A DNA stretch of 64,000 nucleotides from an uncultured Oscillospiraceae bacterium (lineage in GTDB: Bacteria; Bacillota; Clostridia; Oscillospirales; Oscillospiraceae), in the NCBI GenBank assembly GCA_947625285.1, contig CANQNS010000001.1:62001-126000 (forward strand). Reading direction: 5' to 3'. The notes below the pieces were generated by a model. The model was not told the origin of the DNA and ran no database searches. It worked only from the letters and a program-made list of their open reading frames with translations. Positions 1-9,502 of this stretch are shown here, piece after piece. Numbering within the stretch: the first letter of the stretch is position 1; each line of letters opens with the position of its first letter. The translations under genes were made by a program, and so were the position numbers.

Positions 1-1
1 A

Positions 2-685
2 CATATCGAGCCCATCGCCCACATCCGGGCCGATCTGCCCACCAAGTTCGGTCTGCCCCGCCAGAGCGGGCTGGTGCCGGCCCTGCGGGCCAGGGTGGTG
101 TTCGAGCCGAAATACCGGGATCCGTCGGCGTTCCGGGGGCTGGAGGGGTTTTCCCACATCTGGCTCATATGGGGCTTTTCGGCCAACGGGCGGGACAGCT
201 TCGCCGCCACGGTGAAGCCGCCACGGCTGGGGGGCAACAAGCGCATGGGCGTCTTTGCCACCCGGTCCCCCTACCGGCCCAACGCCCTGGGCCTTTCCTG
301 CGTGGAGCTGACGGAGCTCACCTTTGACCAGCGGCTCGGCCCGGTGCTGACCGTGGCCGGGGCGGACCTGATGGACGGCACGCCCATCTATGACGTGAAG
401 CCCTATCTGCCCTACACCGACAGCCGGCCCCGGGCGGTGGGCGGCTTTGCGGAGCGGGTGCTGGACTACGCGCTGGAGGTGGACTTCCCCCCGGAGCTTC
501 TGGAGCGCGTCCCGGCGGACAAGCGGGACGCGCTGCTGGGCCTGCTGGAGCAGGATCCCCGCCCGGCCTATATCGACGACCCGGACCGCCGGTACGGATT
601 CAACTATCTTGACTTTGACGTGCGCTTCACCGTGGCCGGCGGCAGGCTGACCGTGATGGAGGTGGCGGACATATCGAATAGCTGA
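2..685 (+). CDS. trmO: tRNA (N6-threonylcarbamoyladenosine(37)-N6)-methyltransferase TrmO, 5' end cut by window
   Basis: TrmO methylates the N6 of threonylcarbamoyladenosine at position 37 of ANN-decoding tRNAs, using S-adenosylmethionine. The frame is open from base 2 and reads HIEPIAHIRADLPTKFGLPR before the first possible internal start (GTG at 74); that segment is the conserved N-terminus of the TrmO/TsaA family, so the true start lies just left of the window and only a few residues are missing. Further family blocks are visible: FSHIWLIWGF, the KRMGVFATRSPYRPNALGLS loop that lines the SAM site, and DGTPIYDVKPYLPYTD. The C-terminal extension of about 70 residues is normal for bacterial TrmO. 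A strong terminator follows directly, so it ends its transcript. Identification is from family motifs seen in the translation. Confidence 0.9.
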   Translation, partial: HIEPIAHIRADLPTKFGLPRQSGLVPALRARVVFEPKYRDPSAFRGLEGFSHIWLIWGFSANGRDSFAATVKPPRLGGNKRMGVFATRSPYRPNALGLSCVELTELTFDQRLGPVLTVAGADLMDGTPIYDVKPYLPYTDSRPRAVGGFAERVLDYALEVDFPPELLERVPADKRDALLGLLEQDPRPAYIDDPDRRYGFNYLDFDVRFTVAGGRLTVMEVADISNS

Positions 686-695
686 CCCATGGCAA

Positions 696-734
696 GGCCC
701 CTGCCGCGTGCTTCGCGGCAGGGGCCGTCTTTTT
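696..734 (+). terminator. Rho-independent terminator after trmO
   Basis: A perfect 13-bp stem (GGCCCCTGCCGCG, 696-708, with its complement at 714-726) closes a 5-base loop and is followed by GTCTTTTT. It starts 10 bases after the trmO stop. Confidence 0.92.
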
Positions 735-751
735 CCTTTCTCATGCGCGCC

Positions 752-780
752 TTGCATCCGGCGGCGGTTTGGGGTATGAT
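752..780 (+). promoter_or_regulatory. sigma-A promoter of galM
   Basis: TTGCAT (752-757) and TATGAT (775-780) are separated by 17 bases. This lies between the trmO terminator and the galM ribosome binding site, leaving a leader of roughly 30 bases. Confidence 0.7.
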
Positions 781-817
781 GAAGAAAAAATCGCTTGTGA
801 GCAAGGAGGCAATCGTC

Positions 818-1840
818 ATGGCAGTTTCCACGATCCCCTTTGGCCGTACCGGGGCGGGCGAGCCCGTCACGGCATACCGGCTGGAGAACAAAAACGGCAT
901 GGCCGTCACCGTTCTCGACTACGGCGCCACGATCCAGTCCCTGGTGGTACCCAACGGCCGGGGCGGCTTCACCGACGTGGCCCTGGGCTACGACACCGTG
1001 GCGGAGTACGAGGCCAACGGCGGTTACATGGGCTGCGTCGTGGGCCGGGTAGGCAACCGCATCGCCCAGGCCCGGTTCTCCCTGGGAGGCACGGAGTACG
1101 TTTTGGCAAAAAACGACGGCGAGAACCATCTGCACGGGGGCGTCAAGGGCTTTGACAAGCATATCTGGGCCTGTGACGCCGGGACCGGCGCGCTGGCGTT
1201 CTCCCGGCTGTCCCCGGACGGGGAGGAGGGGTACCCCGGCAGCCTGCAGGTCACGGTGACGTACTCGCTGACGGAGGACAACGCCCTGGTCATCGCCTAC
1301 GACGCGGTCAGCGACAAGGACACCCTGGTGAACCTCACCAATCACACCTATTTCAATCTGAACGGCGGCGGCACCGCCCTGGAGCATCTGCTGAAGATCA
1401 ACGCCGAGCGGTTCTGCGAGGCGGACGCCGGGTGCCTTCCCACCGGGAAGCTGCTGCCCGTGGCGGGCACGCCCTTTGACTTCCGCCAGCCGAAGCCCGT
1501 GGGCCGGGACATCGGCGCGGACTGCGAGCAGCTCCGCCGGGGCGGCGGCTACGACCACAACTTCGTCCTGTCCGGGACCACCGCCGCGGTGGTATACAGC
1601 CGGGACAGCGGCATCGAGATGACCGTGAAAACGGATATGCCGGGCATGCAGTTTTACGCCGCCAACAGCCTGGACCGGCGCGCCGGCAAGGGCGGGAGCG
1701 TCATGGGCCCCCGGGACGCGGTGTGCCTGGAGACACAGCTTTTCCCCAACGGCATGAACTGCTACGGCTTCCCCTCCCCGGTGCTCCGGGCGGGCAAAGC
1801 CATGCACAGCGAAACGGCCTACTGCTTCGCCGTTCGGTAA
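818..1840 (+). CDS. galM: Aldose 1-epimerase (mutarotase) GalM
   Basis: Cytoplasmic mutarotase that interconverts alpha and beta anomers of aldoses such as galactose and glucose. The start at 818 is chosen because AAGGAGG lies at 803-809, eight bases upstream; this gives 340 residues, the usual family length. The frame stays open further upstream but that part covers the promoter and terminator. Visible motifs are NDGENHLHGG with the conserved histidines, VNLTNHTYFNLNG carrying the second catalytic histidine, and VCLETQ with the catalytic glutamate near the C-terminus. It is transcribed alone, between its own promoter and the convergent trkH. The window also holds an arabinose pathway, but nothing ties galM to it specifically. 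Confidence 0.93.
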   Translation: MAVSTIPFGRTGAGEPVTAYRLENKNGMAVTVLDYGATIQSLVVPNGRGGFTDVALGYDTVAEYEANGGYMGCVVGRVGNRIAQARFSLGGTEYVLAKNDGENHLHGGVKGFDKHIWACDAGTGALAFSRLSPDGEEGYPGSLQVTVTYSLTEDNALVIAYDAVSDKDTLVNLTNHTYFNLNGGGTALEHLLKINAERFCEADAGCLPTGKLLPVAGTPFDFRQPKPVGRDIGADCEQLRRGGGYDHNFVLSGTTAAVVYSRDSGIEMTVKTDMPGMQFYAANSLDRRAGKGGSVMGPRDAVCLETQLFPNGMNCYGFPSPVLRAGKAMHSETAYCFAVR

Positions 1841-1844
1841 ACGC

Positions 1845-3293
1845 TCAGTTGAGCCGCCGGCGGTGGACGCCGCTGGCGAACAGGGTCAGCACGGGGAATA
1901 TCTCCAGCCGCCCCAGGAGCATGCACAGGCTCAAGACCAGCTTGGACGGCGCGCTCCAGAAGGCGAAATTCCCCGTGGGGCCCACCATGTTCAGGCCGGG
2001 GCCGATGTTGGACAGACAACTGATAACGCTGGTGAAGGTGGTCTCCAGGTCGTGGCCCTCCCCGGTCAGCAGCAGGAACGCCCCCAGCGCGAACAGGGCG
2101 TAGAGCATATAATAGACCATGGTGTTGTGGATGGCGTCGTCCTCCAGCCGCTCCCCGTCCAGGGTCACCCGGCCAACGGACCGGGGGGACAGGAGCTTGC
2201 GGATCTCCCACCAGATGGCCTTCAGCACGATCACCAGCCGGGCCACCTTGGTGCCGCCGCCGGTGCTGCCGGCGCAGGCGCCCATCATCATCAGCAGCAC
2301 CAGCAGTCCCCGGGAGTAGCTGGGCCAGGCGTTGAAATCCGCCGTGGCGAAGCCGGTGGTGGTGATGATGCTGGATACCTGGAAGAAGGAGTAGCGCAGG
2401 GCCTGCAAAAGACTCTCGTACTGGTTCAGGATGTTCAGCGCGATGGTGACGGTGGCCGCGGCGATCACCAGCAGGTACAGGCCCAGCTCCTGGCTTTTCA
2501 GCCCCCGCAGGGACCGCTTGACCAAAACGATATAGTACAGGTTGAAGTTCACCCCGAAAAGGACCATGAACACGCCCACGACCACATCCACATAGGCGCT
2601 GTTATAGGCGCCTATGCTGGCGTTTCGGACCCCGAAGCCGCCGGTGCCGGCGGTGCCGAAGGCGGTAGTCAGCGCGTCGAACCAGCCCAGCCCGCCGCAC
2701 ATCAGCAGCACCACCTCCACGGCGGTCATGACAAGATAGATGATGTACAGCGTCCTGGCGGTGCCCCGCATCTTGGGCATCAGCTTGCCCTTGACCGGTC
2801 CGGGCACCTCCGCCCGGAGCAGGTGCATGGAGTGCTCGTCGTCCGTGGGCAGGATCGCCATCATGAACACCAGCACGCCCATGCCGCCGATCAGGTGGGA
2901 GAAGCTCCGCCAGAACAGCACGCCCTTGGGCACGGCCTCCACCGCGGGCAGCACCGACGCGCCGGTGGTGGTGAAGCCGGAGATGATCTCGAAAAGTGCG
3001 CTCACATAGTTGGGGATGGCCCCGGAGAACACGAAGGGCAGCGCGCCCACCAGGGAGATCACCACCCAGCTGAGCGTCACGGAGACGAACCCCTCCCGGG
3101 GGTGGAGCGTGCCGGTCTTTTTCCGGCCCAGAGCCAGCAACAGCCCGCCGGCCGCCAGGGCCAGCGCGATGGTCCACAGGAAGGGCCACGGGCTCTCTCC
3201 GTATATGGCCGCCACGGCCAGAGGCGCGGCCAGCAGGCCCGCCTCGATAGTCAGGATGCGGCCCAAGATGCTAATGATGATCCGGTAATTCAC
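1845..3293 (-). CDS. trkH: Potassium uptake protein, TrkH family
   Basis: Integral membrane K+ translocating subunit. The 482-residue protein has about ten hydrophobic segments and four pore-loop signatures typical of TrkH/KtrB: FTTTGASVL, GTAGTGGFGVRN, ITTTGFATADF and GACAGSTGGGTKVAR, each placing a selectivity-filter glycine. It starts with GTG (GAGAGGG lies upstream) only four bases after the trkA stop, so the two are cotranscribed and TrkA gates this channel in response to nucleotide. Its end is only four bases from the end of the convergent galM, and I see no hairpin in that gap. Confidence 0.93.
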   Translation of the reverse strand: MNYRIIISILGRILTIEAGLLAAPLAVAAIYGESPWPFLWTIALALAAGGLLLALGRKKTGTLHPREGFVSVTLSWVVISLVGALPFVFSGAIPNYVSALFEIISGFTTTGASVLPAVEAVPKGVLFWRSFSHLIGGMGVLVFMMAILPTDDEHSMHLLRAEVPGPVKGKLMPKMRGTARTLYIIYLVMTAVEVVLLMCGGLGWFDALTTAFGTAGTGGFGVRNASIGAYNSAYVDVVVGVFMVLFGVNFNLYYIVLVKRSLRGLKSQELGLYLLVIAAATVTIALNILNQYESLLQALRYSFFQVSSIITTTGFATADFNAWPSYSRGLLVLLMMMGACAGSTGGGTKVARLVIVLKAIWWEIRKLLSPRSVGRVTLDGERLEDDAIHNTMVYYMLYALFALGAFLLLTGEGHDLETTFTSVISCLSNIGPGLNMVGPTGNFAFWSAPSKLVLSLCMLLGRLEIFPVLTLFASGVHRRRLN

Positions 3294-3297
3294 GCTC

Positions 3298-4656
3298 TTA
3301 CCCTCTCAGAATATCTTCCAGCCGGGCCATGCCGGGACGGGTGGTGACGGCCAGCACGCTGTCGCCGGCCCAGATCTCGTCGCTGCCGCCGGGGATGATG
3401 CACTTTCCGTCCCGGATGATGGCGGCCACCAGCACGTCTTTCCGGGTGGGCAGGTCCCGCAGGGCCACGCCGACGCAGGGGCTGGACACGCCGGCCCGGA
3501 ACTCCAGCACCTCCAGCTTGCCGTCCAGGATGCGCCGGAGCATCTCCACGCCGCTGCTGGAGCTGGCGTTCTCCATGCTGCGTACATACTGGAGCACCTG
3601 CTGGGCGGTGATGAACCGGGGCTGGACCGGCTCTTCCAGACCGAAGGAGGTAGCCAGGGAGATCAGATGGTCCTCGTTGACCTTGGCTACGGCCTTTTCC
3701 ACGCCCACGCTCCGGGCGTAGGCCCCCAGGATGATGTTGATCTCGTCGGTGCCGGTGATGGACACCAGCGCGTCCGCCTCCCGCAGACCCTCTTCCTCCA
3801 GCACGTCCGGCCGGGACCCGTCGGCGCAGATCACCTCCGCCTTGGGCAGCAGGTCCTTGATATGGCGGCATTTTTCCGGGTCCTTTTCCACGATCTTCAC
3901 GCGGATGCCCATGCCCAGCAGCTGCCGGCCCAGGTACACGCCCACCTGGCCGCCGCCCACGATCATCACGTCCTTCGCGCTCTTTTTGAAGATGTCCAGC
4001 GCACGGAAAAGGGCGTGGATATGCTTGGGCGCGCCCACCACGTTCACGCTGTCGTCCGCCTGGAGAACGAAGTCGCCGTCGGGGATGTGGACCTGCTCGC
4101 CCCGCCGGACGGCGCAGATCAGGGTGCCGCGGCCGAAACGGCCGTGGAAATTCTTCAGCGTCATGCCGCACAGGGGGTTCCCCTCCCGGAGCCTGAACTC
4201 GACCAGCTCCGCCTGGCCCTTGGCGAAGGGCTCCACCTTGGCGGCGGAGGGGAAGCGCAGCACGCGGCTGATCTCCCGGGCGGTGTCGTTTTCCGGGTTG
4301 ATGGTCATGGACAGGCCCAGCTCGTCCCGCAGCAGCATCACCGCGTCGTAATGGTTCTGCTGGCGGACCCGGGCGATGGTGTGCTTGACGCCCAGCTTCC
4401 GGCCCATCATGCAGCAGAGGATATTGGCCTCGTCGGAGTCGGTGGCGGCGATGAGCAGGTCCGCCGAGCCCACGCCCGCCAGCTTCAGCAGCTCGATATC
4501 CACCGCGCCGGCGATGGAGATGGCGTCCAGCGTGGTGTTCACCAGACCGGTCCGGTCCGGGTTCCGGTCGATGACCGTCACATCATGACCCTCCCGGGTC
4601 AGATACTGGGTCAGGGTGAAGCCGATCTTGCCCGCGCCAACGACGATGATGTTCAT
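3298..4656 (-). CDS. trkA: Trk system potassium transporter peripheral subunit TrkA
   Basis: Cytoplasmic regulatory subunit that binds NAD(H) or ATP and controls the TrkH channel. The 452 residues contain two copies of the RCK module: a first Rossmann fold beginning IIVVGAGKIGFTLTQYL at the N-terminus and a second beginning IVGGGQVGVYLGRQLLG near residue 230, each followed by an RCK-C domain. This duplicated form is the TrkA type rather than the single-module KtrA. It is the first gene of the trkA-trkH operon, with a consensus-like promoter just upstream. Confidence 0.93.
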   Translation of the reverse strand: MNIIVVGAGKIGFTLTQYLTREGHDVTVIDRNPDRTGLVNTTLDAISIAGAVDIELLKLAGVGSADLLIAATDSDEANILCCMMGRKLGVKHTIARVRQQNHYDAVMLLRDELGLSMTINPENDTAREISRVLRFPSAAKVEPFAKGQAELVEFRLREGNPLCGMTLKNFHGRFGRGTLICAVRRGEQVHIPDGDFVLQADDSVNVVGAPKHIHALFRALDIFKKSAKDVMIVGGGQVGVYLGRQLLGMGIRVKIVEKDPEKCRHIKDLLPKAEVICADGSRPDVLEEEGLREADALVSITGTDEINIILGAYARSVGVEKAVAKVNEDHLISLATSFGLEEPVQPRFITAQQVLQYVRSMENASSSSGVEMLRRILDGKLEVLEFRAGVSSPCVGVALRDLPTRKDVLVAAIIRDGKCIIPGGSDEIWAGDSVLAVTTRPGMARLEDILRG

Positions 4657-4703
4657 AGCTCTCTCCTGTTAAAAGGGTAAATTGTCATATATACGCTTCC
4701 CTG

Positions 4704-4732
4704 ATTTTATCACCGACGCCTATCTCCGTCAA
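4704..4732 (-). promoter_or_regulatory. sigma-A promoter of trkA-trkH
   Basis: On the minus strand TTGACG (4732-4727) and TAAAAT (4709-4704) are 17 bases apart, about 50 bases before the trkA start. It lies back to back with the promoter of the next gene, the two -35 boxes being only about six bases apart. Confidence 0.75.
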
Positions 4733-4738
4733 GGCCGC

Positions 4739-4767
4739 TTGTAGACGGCGGGAAAACGTGGTATACT
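4739..4767 (+). promoter_or_regulatory. sigma-A promoter of the PpiC-type lipoprotein gene
   Basis: TTGTAG (4739-4744) and TATACT (4762-4767) are 17 bases apart, about 45 bases upstream of the start codon at 4814. Confidence 0.65.
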
Positions 4768-4813
4768 CATGATGGCCCGCGGGGCTAAGTCTCGCTATGC
4801 AAAGGAGAAGCCC

Positions 4814-6178
4814 ATGACAAGAAAGCTTTTGACCGCGCTGCTGTGCCTGTGCATGACGCTCTCGCTGCTGACCGGCTGCGGCGGCGGCGCTATCCAGGAG
4901 TATGAGGAGGAGCCCGCCGAGACGGCGGAAAAGACCGACGCGCCCCGGGAGACCGGCGGCGATGAGGAGGCGTCCCCGGCGGACGCGGAGGCCAAAGAGG
5001 AGGATGAGGCGTCTTCGGCGGACGCGGACGCCGAGGAGGAGGACTCCGCCGGCCAGACGGACACCTCGGAGGACCCGGAATCCCCGGAGGCCGGCGGCGT
5101 GATCGGCCGGGACACCGAGCCCACCCCCAGCCCGGACCCGGGCCTGGGCTACGCCGCCTATGAGCCGGACCAGGTGGTGGCTACCTACGACGGGGACGAG
5201 ATGACCTGGCGGGAGTACTATTACTCGCTGAACTACTACGCCGGATATATCCAGTATCTGCGGGCCATGGGCGCGCCTTTCTCCGGCTGGGACAGCAAGG
5301 ATCTGGACACGACCCGGACCAACGCGGAGCTGGTGCGCTCCAGCGCCCAGCAGGATATGCTCTCCTACCGCTCTCTGGAGGCTCTGGCCGCGGAAAAGGG
5401 TGTAGAGCTGGACCAGGACGATCAGGAGCAGATGCAGGCCGTTTTTGACGACGGCGCGGACAGCTATGGCGACGGCGACGGCGAATGCACCGATGAGGAG
5501 GCCGAGGCCTATGAGGAGTACCTGGACGGCCAGTTCATAGACCGGGCCCTGTTCGACCGCATGAGCGGCATCAGCATCCTGTCGGAAAAGCTTTTCACGG
5601 CCATGTACGGCCAGGACGGGGCAGATTACTCCGACAAGGATACCCTGGCCTATGCCGAGGACCAGGGGGTCCTGGCCTGCAAGCACATCCTGCTCATGAC
5701 GGTGGACGCCTCCACCGGGGAGAATCTGGACGAGGAGCAGATCGAGGAAAAGAAGGCCAAGGCCGACGAGCTGTATGAGCAGCTGAAAGAGGTCCAGGAG
5801 GACCCGGAGGAGCTGGAGGAGCTGTTCGACCAGCTGATGAACGAGAATTCCGAGGACACGGGCCTGGCGGCCAACCCGGACGGCTATCAGTTCGTCCCCG
5901 GGGTGATGGTGCCCATCTTCGAGACCACCACCCAAGATCTGGAGGAGTACGGCCTGTCCGAGCCGGTGGAGTCTGACTACGGCTACCACATCATCCTGCG
6001 GCTGCCAGTGGACCCGGACGGGTCCTTCACCGGCAGCGGCGGCTCCGGCGCGCCGCTGCGCACCACCGCCGCCCAGGAGGCGTTCTTTGCCGATCTCCAG
6101 GCTGTCACCGACAAGGCGGACGTGGTCTGGGAGGACGGCTTTGAGCAAGTCGATATCGCGGAGATATTCGGAGAATAA
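4814..6178 (+). CDS. Lipoprotein peptidyl-prolyl isomerase (PpiC/PrsA/SurA type)
   Basis: Probable extracytoplasmic foldase anchored as a lipoprotein. The start at 4814 follows AAAGGAG (4801-4807) and gives a signal peptide ending in the lipobox LLTGC (Cys near residue 21). Residues about 24-95 form an acidic, proline/alanine-rich linker. A SurA-N-like helical region follows, and near residues 290-400 lies a parvulin rotamase domain with ACKHILLMT, LAANPDGYQF and DYGYHIILRL, the usual opening, middle and closing blocks. At 454 residues it is longer than Bacillus PrsA (about 290), mostly because of the linker. It is monocistronic between its own promoter and a shared terminator. The client proteins cannot be told from sequence. 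Confidence 0.82.
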   Translation: MTRKLLTALLCLCMTLSLLTGCGGGAIQEYEEEPAETAEKTDAPRETGGDEEASPADAEAKEEDEASSADADAEEEDSAGQTDTSEDPESPEAGGVIGRDTEPTPSPDPGLGYAAYEPDQVVATYDGDEMTWREYYYSLNYYAGYIQYLRAMGAPFSGWDSKDLDTTRTNAELVRSSAQQDMLSYRSLEALAAEKGVELDQDDQEQMQAVFDDGADSYGDGDGECTDEEAEAYEEYLDGQFIDRALFDRMSGISILSEKLFTAMYGQDGADYSDKDTLAYAEDQGVLACKHILLMTVDASTGENLDEEQIEEKKAKADELYEQLKEVQEDPEELEELFDQLMNENSEDTGLAANPDGYQFVPGVMVPIFETTTQDLEEYGLSEPVESDYGYHIILRLPVDPDGSFTGSGGSGAPLRTTAAQEAFFADLQAVTDKADVVWEDGFEQVDIAEIFGE

Positions 6179-6190
6179 CGCGGATAGAAC

Positions 6191-6226
6191 AAAGGAAGCG
6201 GCAGGGCTTGCGCCCTGCCGCCTTTG
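6191..6226. terminator. Bidirectional terminator between convergent genes
   Basis: AAAGGAAGCGGCAGGGC pairs with GCCCTGCCGCCTTTG around a TTGC loop. It lies between the ends of the foldase gene (plus) and the unknown gene (minus), and the AAAGG/CCTTT ends supply short U-rich tails in both directions. Confidence 0.75.
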
Positions 6227-6255
6227 CTATGGATAGGATATGTGCCGCTGGAAGA

Positions 6256-7053
6256 TCAGAAGTTGCCCACGGCGGCCTTTACGGGCTTGGACCGGATGAC
6301 GCCCGGCAGGGCCTTGTGCACAGACACGATCTTCTTCGCGTTCGCCATGTCAACGGGCGTGCTGTCGGCGTCTGCCAGCGCGTCGTTGCTGGGCAGGAGG
6401 GAGGCCCGGAAGCGCTTGTACGTCGCTTCGGCCTTGGTGATCATTTCCTCCAGATTGGCGGGGTCGCTGCCGTAGGCCCGGTTCAGGACCGGGGCGTAGA
6501 GGGCCAGAAAATCGTTGAAGGTCAGCTTGGTGACGTCCACGGCGGACTTGTACACCACGCAGGCGATGGCGCTCTCGCAGTAGGTCTTGATGGACTGGGC
6601 GCTGATCTTGCGGGACCAGAAAGCGAGGTCGTAGCGCACGATGGCGGGGTAGTCCGGGGTGACCATGTAAAGCTGGGTCTTCTGCTCGCTGCCCTCACCG
6701 ATGCCCAGAATGGCCGTCAGGGCGTCGTTTGCCAGGGTGGCGATGCCGGTGGTGATGCCCTCCGCGCTGGGATCGGACACCATGGTCTTGACCACCTCGC
6801 CTACCCGCTTCAGGATGTCGCTCTTATCCGATACGACGCAGTGCGCCTCGGAGTAAGAGCCGATGATCTTGGTGATGGGCACGGTCATGTCATCGGTGGT
6901 CTTGCCGGTCTTCAGGTCCATGACGATCTCGTTCTGAAACAGCTTCTGCTGATCTTCGCACAGGTCCATCAGCATATGGAGGCTTTCCCGGACCTCTGCG
7001 GTCACCTTTTGGGAGCTGTCCGCGGAGGCGATCACGTCTCTAAGTTTTCCCAT
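6256..7053 (-). CDS. Conserved-looking protein of unknown function, possibly Spo0A-controlled
   Basis: I do not recognise this 265-residue protein. It has no signal peptide or membrane segment, and looks like a soluble, mostly helical cytoplasmic protein with a balanced composition. The start is well supported: AAAGGAG lies eight bases upstream of ATG at 7053. Its codon use matches the neighbours, so it does not look like a recent import. It is monocistronic, with its own upstream regulatory region and a terminator behind. The upstream region carries boxes resembling the binding site of Spo0A, the master sporulation regulator, so a role in sporulation or stationary phase is a reasonable inference. 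No enzyme motif is visible. Confidence 0.8.
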   Translation of the reverse strand: MGKLRDVIASADSSQKVTAEVRESLHMLMDLCEDQQKLFQNEIVMDLKTGKTTDDMTVPITKIIGSYSEAHCVVSDKSDILKRVGEVVKTMVSDPSAEGITTGIATLANDALTAILGIGEGSEQKTQLYMVTPDYPAIVRYDLAFWSRKISAQSIKTYCESAIACVVYKSAVDVTKLTFNDFLALYAPVLNRAYGSDPANLEEMITKAEATYKRFRASLLPSNDALADADSTPVDMANAKKIVSVHKALPGVIRSKPVKAAVGNF

Positions 7054-7097
7054 GATATTATCTCCTTTTAATAATTATTTAGGGATCCCTTGCGCCT

Positions 7098-7171
7098 ACA
7101 GTACCACAGAAAAAGCGCGAAATTTGTCGGATCCTGTCGAAAAAAATAATTATTTTGGAGCATCCGTCGAA
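7098..7171 (-). promoter_or_regulatory. Putative Spo0A-activated promoter of the unknown gene
   Basis: Read on the plus strand there are TGTCGGA (7125-7131), a perfect Spo0A box TGTCGAA (7135-7141) and CGTCGAA (7165-7171). The first two are 10 bases apart, one helical turn, and the third is 30 bases on. On the minus strand, TACTGT (7103-7098) lies 21 bases downstream of CCGACA, which sits inside the first box. Overlap of a 0A box with the -35 region and an over-long 21-22 base spacer are hallmarks of Spo0A-activated promoters such as Bacillus spoIIG. This is a motif match by eye. Confidence 0.45.
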
Positions 7172-7193
7172 AACGGCGGCAAGACGTAGAACA

Positions 7194-7246
7194 CCATAAA
7201 ATAAGATATGGACCGAACGGGGGGCGTATTCCCGTTCGGTCCATAT
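7194..7246 (-). terminator. Terminator after lepA
   Basis: A perfect 16-bp inverted repeat (7206-7221 with 7231-7246) around a 9-base loop begins just past the lepA stop codon, and on the minus strand is followed by CTTATTTTATGG. Confidence 0.85.
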
Positions 7247-9030
<1,784 letters not shown>

Positions 9031-9034
<4 letters not shown>

Positions 9035-9330
9035 AAATAGCTCTCCGCCTGTTCAGCGATCTGGCGCAGCTGCTCAGCGAGCTGCCGCACGGCGTCGGAG
9101 CTGAGCCGGGGGCCGTCCTGGTCCCCGGTGCGGCCCAGCAGATAGTCCGCCGAGACCCCGTAATAGTCACAGGCCCGGCACACGAAGGCCAGGCCCGGCT
9201 CCCGGGCCCCGTTTTCATAGTGGCTCAAAAGGGCCTGGGATATCTGCAAGTCCGACGCCGCCTTCCGCTGGCTCACGCCTTTCTCCCGCCGAAGATGGGC
9301 CAGATTCTCGCAAAATAGCTTCTCCTGCAT
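9031..9330 (-). CDS. Small XRE-family transcriptional regulator coupled to lepA
   Basis: A 99-residue DNA-binding protein. Residues about 8-45 form a Cro/C1-type helix-turn-helix ([20 protein letters not shown]) followed by YENGAREP, the usual end of this fold; the short remainder is helical and acidic, without a sensor domain. The frame is open 34 codons further upstream, but the start at 9330 is preferred because a GAGAGGAAAC site precedes it and the longer version would run back through the promoter. It is the first gene of a two-gene operon with lepA (ATGA overlap). Its target is unknown; autoregulation is likely. Confidence 0.85.
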
Positions 9331-9367
9331 GGGCGTTTCCTCTCTCCCGATGGTGATAACTTTAAGT

Positions 9368-9396
9368 ATTATATACGACGGGCCAGAATTTGTAAA
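9368..9396 (-). promoter_or_regulatory. sigma-A promoter of the XRE-lepA operon
   Basis: On the minus strand TTTACA (9396-9391) and a perfect TATAAT (9373-9368) are 17 bases apart. Just downstream, ACTTAAAGT (9-base near-palindrome around 9360-9368) could serve as an operator for the XRE protein; that part is speculative. Confidence 0.8.
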
Positions 9397-9403
9397 CAGA
9401 AAC

Positions 9404-9432
9404 TTGAAATTTCCATGAAGCCGTGCTATCAT
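9404..9432 (+). promoter_or_regulatory. sigma-A promoter of pta
   Basis: TTGAAA (9404-9409) and TATCAT (9427-9432) are 17 bases apart with a TGC extension before the -10. It is divergent from the XRE-lepA promoter, the two -35 boxes being 7 bases apart. Transcription should start near 9439. Confidence 0.72.
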
Positions 9433-9438
9433 TGTTTA

Positions 9439-9471
9439 AAACGACCGATTAACCCAGGGGCCTGGTCGTTT
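9439..9471 (+). other. 5'-terminal stem-loop of the pta messenger
   Basis: AAACGACC (9439-9446) pairs with GGTCGTTT (9464-9471); the alternative inner stem CCAGG-GG-CCTGG overlaps it. The first stem base coincides with the predicted transcription start, so the messenger would begin with this hairpin, followed by a U-rich stretch and AGGAGGAG of pta. It could protect the 5' end or act as a small leader switch. Confidence 0.5.
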
Positions 9472-9502
9472 ATTTTCGTGAAGGATTCATAGGAGGAGAG
9501 CT

